From Stomorhina lunata (lineage: Eukaryota > Arthropoda > Insecta > Diptera > Rhiniidae), in NCBI GenBank assembly GCA_933228675.1, contig OW121741.1, positions 75,878,629 through 75,942,628 on the forward strand: 64,000 nt of DNA, in the 5' to 3' direction. Positions 57,985 through 64,000 of the stretch are shown in pieces. A program made the translations under genes and the position numbers. Below the pieces are notes generated by a model. It worked only from the letters and a program-made list of their open reading frames with translations, searched no databases and was not told the DNA's origin. Numbering within the stretch: the first letter of the stretch is position 1; every line of letters begins with the position of its first letter.

Positions 57985-60970
57985 CTTCACCACCATAGGT
58001 GGAAAAGGTATTATAAGTTTGTCTTAGACCCATCTGTTAATATACCAATAGGCTTAGAATCACTTTCTGAGTCGATTTAGCAATGTCCGTCCGTCCGTCT
58101 GGCTGGCTGGACCCCCATGTAAACCTTTTAATCAAACTACAAGTCGCAATTCTTCAGATAATTTGATGAAATTTGGCACAGATCATTTTTTTAATAATGG
58201 GACCATAGGTGGAAAGGGTATTATAAGTTTGTGCTGATGTATGTAGCGCATAGAAATATTTGTCTTAGACCCATCTGTTAATATACCAATAGGCTTAGAA
58301 TCACCTTCTGAGTCGATTTAGCGATGTCCGTCCGTCCGTCTGGCTGGCTGGACCCCCATGTAAACCTTTTAATCAAACTACAGGTCGCAATTCTTCAGAT
58401 AATTTGATGAAATTTGGCACAGATAATTTTTTTAATAATGGGACCATAGGTGGAAAGGGTATTATAAGTTTGTGCTGATGTATGTAGCGCATAGAAATAT
58501 TTGTCTTAGACCCATCTGTTAATATACCAATAGGCTTAGAATCACTTTCTGAGTCGATTTAGCGATGTCCGTCCGTCCGTCTGGCTGGCTGGACCCCCAT
58601 GTAAACCTTTTAATCAAACTACAGGTCGCAATTCTTCAGATAATTTGATGAAATTTGGCACAGATCATTTTTTTAATAATGGGGCCATAGGTGGAAAGGG
58701 TATTATAAGTTTGTGCTGATGTATGTAACTCATAGAAATATTTGTCTTAGACCCATCTTTTAACATACCAATAGGCTTAGAATCACTTTCTGAGTCGATT
58801 TAGCGATGTCCGTCCGTCCGTCTGGCTGGCTGGACCCACATGTAAACCTTTTAATCAAACTACAGGTCGCAATTCTTCAGATAATTTGATGAAATTTGGC
58901 ACAGATCATTTTTTTAATAATGGGACCATAGGTGGAAAGGGTATTATAAGTTTGTGCTGATGTATGTAGCGCATAGAAATATTTGTCTTAGACCCATCTG
59001 TTAATATACCAATAGGCTTAGAATCACTTTCTGAGTCGATTTAGCGATGTCCGTCCGTCCGTCTGGCTGGCTGGACCCCCATGTAAACCTTTTAATCAAA
59101 CTACAGGTCGCAATTCTTCAGATAATTTGATGAAATTTGGCACAGATCATTTTTTTAATAATGGGGCCATAGGTGGAAAGGGTATTATAAGTTTGTGCTG
59201 ATGTATGTAACTCATAGAAATATTTGTCTTAGACCCATCTGTTAATATACCAATAGGCTTAGAATCACTTTCTGAGTCGATTTAGCGATGTCCGTCCGTC
59301 CGTCTGGCTGGCTGGACAGTCGATTTAGCGATGTCCGTCCGTCCGTCTGGCTGGCTGGACCCACATGTAAACCTTTTAATCAAACTACAGGTCGCAATTC
59401 TTCAGATAATTTGATGAAATTTGGCACAGATAATTTTTTTAATAATGGGACCATAGGTGGAAAGGGTATTATAAGTTTGTGCTGATGTATGTAGCGCATA
59501 GAAATATTTGTCTTAGACCCATCTGTTAATATACCAATAGGCTTAGAATCACTTTCTGAGTCGATTTAGCGATGTCCGTCCGTCCGTCTGGCTGGCTGGA
59601 CCCCCATGTAAACCTTTTAATCAAACTACAGGTCGCAATTCTTCAGATAATTTGATGAAATTTGGCACAGATCATTTTTTTAATAATGGGGCCATAGGTG
59701 GAAAGGGTATTATAAGTTTGTGCTGATGTATGTAACTCATAGAAATATTTGTCTTAGACCCATCTTTTAACATACCAATAGGCTTAGAATCACTTTCTGA
59801 GTCGATTTAGCGATGTCCGTCCGTCCGTCTGGCTGGCTGGACAGTCGATTTAGCGATGTCCGTCCGTCCGTCTGGCTGGCTGGACCCACATGTAAACCTT
59901 TTAATCAAACTACAGGTCGCAATTCTTCAGATAATTTGATGAAATTTGGCACAAATCATTTTTTTAATAATGGGACCATAGGTGGAAAGGGTATTATAAG
60001 TTTGTGCTGATGTATGTAGCGCATAGAAATATTTGTCTTAGACCCATCTGTAAATATACCAATAGGCTTAGAATCACTTTCTGAGTCGATTTAGCGATGT
60101 CCGTCCGTCCGTCTGGCTGGCTGGACCCCCATGTAAACCTTTTAATCAAACTACAGGTCGCAATTCTTCAGATAATTGATGAAATTTGGCACAGATCATT
60201 TTTTTAATAATGGGGCCATAGGTGGAAAGGGTATTATAAGTTTGTGCTGATGTATGTAACTCATAGAAATATTTGTCTTAGACCCATCTTTTAACATACC
60301 AATAGGCTTAGAATCACTTTCTGAGTCGATTTAGCGATGTCCGTCCGTCCGTCCGTCTGGCTGGCTGGACCCCCATGTAAAGCTTTTAATCAAACTACAG
60401 GTCGCAATTCTTCAGATAATTTGATGAAACTTGGCACAGATCATTTTTTTGATAATAGGACCATGGCTATTGAAACTCGTTAAAATCGGTCCATTATTTA
60501 TGGTACCTCCCATAGGTCGCACTTCCCGGAATTGATATATTAGCCACAAAAATCAATATTTTTTCATGAAATTTAAAGCAATACTGCTTATGTAAACTCA
60601 AATCACTGTACTAAATTTCGTTAAAATCGGTCCACATTTGATCATAGCTCCCATACAAACTCTCTTCTCAAAACGCACTAAATGAGACAAAATTCACTAA
60701 AACGCTCATAAATCCGAAGATACTATAAGGTTTATTTTTTGCATACATAACTTTTGTGACATCTGTAATCAATTTGCTAAGTTTCGAGATAATCGGTCCA
60801 CATTTGACCCTAGCTCTCATATAAGTTCAAATGGCGGAAACATCTTAAATTTAGAAGTTTTGAGAATATGTTTGTATGATGGCAAAATTTAGCAAATATT
60901 TGTCTATATACAGGAAAAAAACACCTTTGACCGGGCTTGACCGACTATAGGCACTTTCTTACTTGTTTCT
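57985..60970 (+). mobile_element. (GTCY)n-family element, type 2, expanded internally
   Basis: The ends are the standard type 2 ends (CACCCTTCACCACCATAGGT at the left, GGGCTTGACCGACTATAGGC then CTTTCTTACTTGTT at the right). Between them the 5' third of the element is repeated about nine times in tandem, so this copy is 3.0 kb instead of about 0.9 kb. The 3' body (60460-60970) is single copy. Confidence 0.85.
58202..60455 (+). repeat. Tandem array of a 241-bp unit with dimeric higher-order pattern
   Basis: Unit starts (A/G-CCATAGGTGGAAAGGG) lie at 58202, 58443, 58684, 58925, 59166, 59450, 59691, 59975 and 60215. Spacing is 241 bp except two of 284 and one of 240. Units alternate between GTAGCGCATAG and GTAACTCATAG forms from the second onward. 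Both 284-bp units are of the second form and carry the same 43-bp duplication covering the GTCCGTCCGTCTGGCTGG stretch. The two short open frames at 59288 and 59813 are repeat readings, not genes. Confidence 0.95.
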
Positions 60971-61527
60971 TAATAAATCTTTGAAAACCTCTAAAAAAAA
61001 TCTTCACAAAACCCTTTTCAGTCCAACCTCGTTACCATAAACTCATGCCTAGTATGTGCTATAACTGTATGCATAAATTTTAATTATTATTATTGCCGTT
61101 GCCACACTAAAACTCACATTTTGTCGAACTAAAATAAACAAATAAAAAAGAAAAATACATTTTCTTAGCAACATTTAACTTTTGTATTTGTATCTTCTAA
61201 ATTAAGACTAGAAGAGAAGATGTATAAGATTAAGGCGAAAGATATATAAACATTCCTCTTTACGACTTTTTATGATTTGTTTATTTTGTTGTGTAAAAAC
61301 ATGATCTAATAGATCATAAAATTCGCTTATTTCAAAATTAACACAACAATAGAAAATAATTTATTTATATATAAATTGTTTAATTTTTAATAGTCCAATT
61401 TCGTATAGAACGAAGGGAAAATTAGATATTTCAATATTTATTTAGCATTTCGCCAAATGCCACGATTTTTTGGAAAGATATTATTTGCAGAAAGAACTAA
61501 GTAAAAATAGGAATTCGAAACAAGACA
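60971..61527. other. Intergenic, nothing recognised
   Basis: AT-rich, no gene or repeat recognised. Confidence 0.4.
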
Positions 61528-62370
61528 ATTTGAATTCCTAAGATTTTATTAAATTTTGGGAAAAGAATGAAAAGAAAACTAACCAAATTATCTTATAGTG
61601 AAAGAAAGATTAGAAAGATTACACTGCTCTGCAGCCAAATCCTTCTTTTAATAAAACTATGTGGACTACATGGATTTTGATGCGCTAAACTCAGATCTGT
61701 TGTCGGTTTTTTCCATCAGATCTGGATTTATTTTTATGGGCGTGGCAAATTTTTCCCCTTAAATTAGTCAGGTGCGGAGACCTATTTCGTCCTAACTCGA
61801 GAACGACTCATCAGATTTTCAAAATTAAAACACTTAAAGATGCATAACAAAATTGCATTTGTTTTAGTCTAATTTAATTTTTCTGTATCTCTTATCGTTT
61901 TGGAGTTATTTAGAAATTAATGGAGAAAAAATTTTTTTTTCGTGCAAAATTTGAATTCCTAAGATTTTATTAAATTTTGGGAAAAGAATGAAAAGAAAAC
62001 TAACCAAATTATCTTATAGTGAAAGAAAGATTAGAAAGATTACACTGCTCTGCAGCCAAATCCTTCTTTTAATAAAACTATGTGGACTACATGGATTTTG
62101 ATGCGCTAAACTCAGATCTGTTGTCGGTTTTTTCCATCAGATCTGGATTTATTTTTATGGGCGTGGCAAATTTTTCCCCTTAAATTAGTCAGGTGCGGAG
62201 ACCTATTTCGTCCTAACTCGAGAACGACTCATCAGATTTTCAAAATTAAAACACTTAAAGATGCATAACAAAATTGCATTTGTTTTAGTCTAATTTAATC
62301 TAATTATCGTTTTGGAGTTATTTAGAAATTAATGGAGAAAAAATTTTTTTTTCGTGCAAAATTCGTTTTT
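61528..62370 (+). repeat. Tandem duplication of a 421-bp segment
   Basis: 61528-61948 and 61949-62370 are almost identical (for example TACACTGCTCTGCAGCC at 61620 and 62041, exactly 421 bp apart). The main difference is in a TCTGTATCTCTTATCG stretch. The second copy forms the left arm of the palindrome that follows. Confidence 0.92.
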
Positions 62371-63094
62371 TTTTCAGGTTAAAAATGTTATTAAAAAAAA
62401 GATAAAGTAAAATTTTTAACATTTTTCTAAGAGCTACATATCTTAAGAATAAAATAAGCTATAAACCATAAAAATCGGTTTAAAAATTATTACCAATTTA
62501 CCAATTTTTATAAAAAATAATGTTGTATTTTAGCTTCATTACCTAATGAAATCTTATGGTCATATGTAAGGTTGGTTGCATTGCAATGTTGAGTATCTGC
62601 GGTAAATTGGTAATAAAATTCACATTTTTAAACCGATTTTTATGGTTTATAGCTTATTCTATTCTTAAGATATGTAGCTCTTAGAAAAATGTTTTAAGTG
62701 TCAAAATTTTACTTTATCTTTTTTTTAATTACATTTTTAACCCGAAAAAAATTACGAATTTAGCATGAAAAAAATTTTTTCTCCATTAATTTCTAAATAA
62801 CTCCAAAACGATAAGAGATACAGAAAAATTACATTAGACTAAAATAAATGCAATTTTGTTATGCATCTTCAAGTGTTTTAATTTTGAAAATCGGATGAGT
62901 CGTTCTCGAGTTAGGACGAAATAGGTCTCCGTACCTGACTAATTTAAGGGAAAAAATTTGCCACGCCCTTAAAAAAAATCCAGATCTGATGGAAAAAACC
63001 GACAACGGATCTGAGTTTAGCGCATCAAAATCCATATAGTCCGCATAGTTTTATTAAAAGGAAAGACAAAAAATGAATTTTTGCAGAGCAGTGT
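62042..63094. repeat. Long palindrome with about 0.46-0.49 kb arms
   Basis: The left arm 62042-62502 and right arm 62601-63094 are inverted copies, about 90% identical by eye, separated by about 98 bp. The outer ends are ACACTGCTCTGCA and its complement, like terminal inverted repeats. The inner ends are TACCAATTTACC / GGTAAATTGGTA. No open frame of note. Either a foldback transposon or a hairpin-RNA source. Confidence 0.9.
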
Positions 63095-63238
63095 TATCAG
63101 GCAAATTCATAATCAAAAGTTGTACACTAGCTGTGTAGAAAACACAGGCAGTGGATATTTAGACTGACTAAGTAAAAAAGACTTGATTTTACGAAGAATG
63201 TAACTAAAAATATCAACTCTGCAATTGTTTTTATAATT

Positions 63239-64000
63239 ATACCCTTCACCACCATAGGTGGAAAGGGTATATTGGGTTTGTGCTGATGTTTGTAAGGCAT
63301 AGAAATATTGGTCTGAGACCTACCTTTTTGTATACCAATCGACTTAAAATCACTCCCTGAGTTGTTTTAACGATGAACGTCCGGCTGGCTGGCCGATTAT
63401 CCATGTAAGTTTGTTATCACTCTACAGGTCGTAACTTTAAAGATAATTTTATGAAACTTGGCACAGGTTCATATTTTGGTCCAAGGACGATACCTATACT
63501 TTTTGGGCGAAATCGGATTACTACTTCGGGTACCTCAAATAGGGATGCCTTCCCGGAATAGAGTTTTTGGTCCTTAACAACCACAAATTTAGTTGTATTT
63601 TAATAATATTCTGCACAAATATTGCTTATCATAACCTTAATCAGTGTTCCTAATTTTGTAGAAATCGGGCCATATTTGACCATACCTCCCATACAAGACA
63701 CATTCTCAAAAGACGTTTATATACACATAAAAGCACAAAAACGTTTATAACTCTAAAGATAAATGCATTTGTTTACTCCAACTTTGCACAGATAAATATT
63801 TGCACAATAAATATTCGGTAACAAACGGTCCACAATTGACCCTAACTCCCATATCAGGCCCTTATCCGGAAATGATATAAATCTCGAAATTAAAAAAAAA
63901 AATAGCACATAGTTTATGTATTTATGTCTCTAAGACTTAAGGAAAACTTGTTTAATTGTTGGTCCATATTTGACCTTAGTTGCGAAGGGTATTATATAGG
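63239..64000 (+). mobile_element. (GTCY)n-family element, type 2, cut by the window end
   Basis: It starts with ATACCCTTCACCACCATAGG and the GGTGGAAAGGGTAT hairpin partner, and follows the type 2 body with moderate divergence. The (GTCY)n block is reduced to one or two units near 63378. The 3' end is beyond the window. Confidence 0.75.

Noticed and set aside
59288..60010. Two identical-looking 65-codon open frames (59288 and 59813)
   Set aside because: Both lie in the 43-bp duplication of the 241-bp repeat and translate the GTCCGTCC tract. They are repeat readings, not genes.

Overview
The window looks like an AT-rich, repeat-dominated stretch of a higher dipteran nuclear genome, probably a calyptrate fly. 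The reasons are two tandem insect-type Idgf (GH18 chitinase-like) genes with 55-68 nt introns, dispersed elements carrying (GTCY)n tracts as described for fly mini-me/DINE-1 elements, and hAT, piggyBac, RTE and other LINE copies. The species assignment is inference; nothing here is bacterial or viral.

0-14.6 kb: two Idgf-like genes lie head to tail on the minus strand. The left copy (547-1955) carries a one-base frameshift. The right copy (10243-11683) is intact and encodes 434 residues. They are separated by a 7.9 kb satellite of 31-bp units. A second 31-bp array (12.1-13.7 kb) lies upstream of the intact gene and shares the same palindromic core. A possible two-exon small gene sits at 14112-14522.

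14.6-24.9 kb: a graveyard of LINEs. It holds a decayed RTE-type element (minus) with a tRNA-derived SINE inserted in its reverse transcriptase and flanked by exact 11-bp target duplications. It also holds a 5'-truncated LINE with a long open reverse transcriptase (19849-21180), a pair of inverted 185-bp arms, and a seven-copy tandem array of the RTE 5' monomer ending in an RTE 3' tail.

24.9-47.1 kb: dispersed (GTCY)n elements, foldback-type inverted repeats, and a complete 4.5 kb hAT element with an 8-bp target duplication. The hAT sits inside a (GTCY)n element and its transposase is broken by one base. Two TA-flanked MITEs sit in another (GTCY)n element; an uninterrupted relative of one insertion site lies near 56.86 kb. 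A 1.5 kb array of a nearly invariant 11-bp unit follows.

47.1-64 kb: a structurally complete piggyBac element (47129-50015) with TTAA on both sides, an intact intron-containing transposase and a 148-bp foldback in its leader. After it come a 29-bp minisatellite between inverted arms, back-to-back (GTCY)n elements, one of which has grown an internal 241-bp tandem array with a dimeric higher-order pattern, and a long palindrome at 62.0-63.1 kb. Host coding capacity is limited to the Idgf pair and perhaps the small gene at 14.1 kb; most of the rest is mobile or tandemly repeated DNA.
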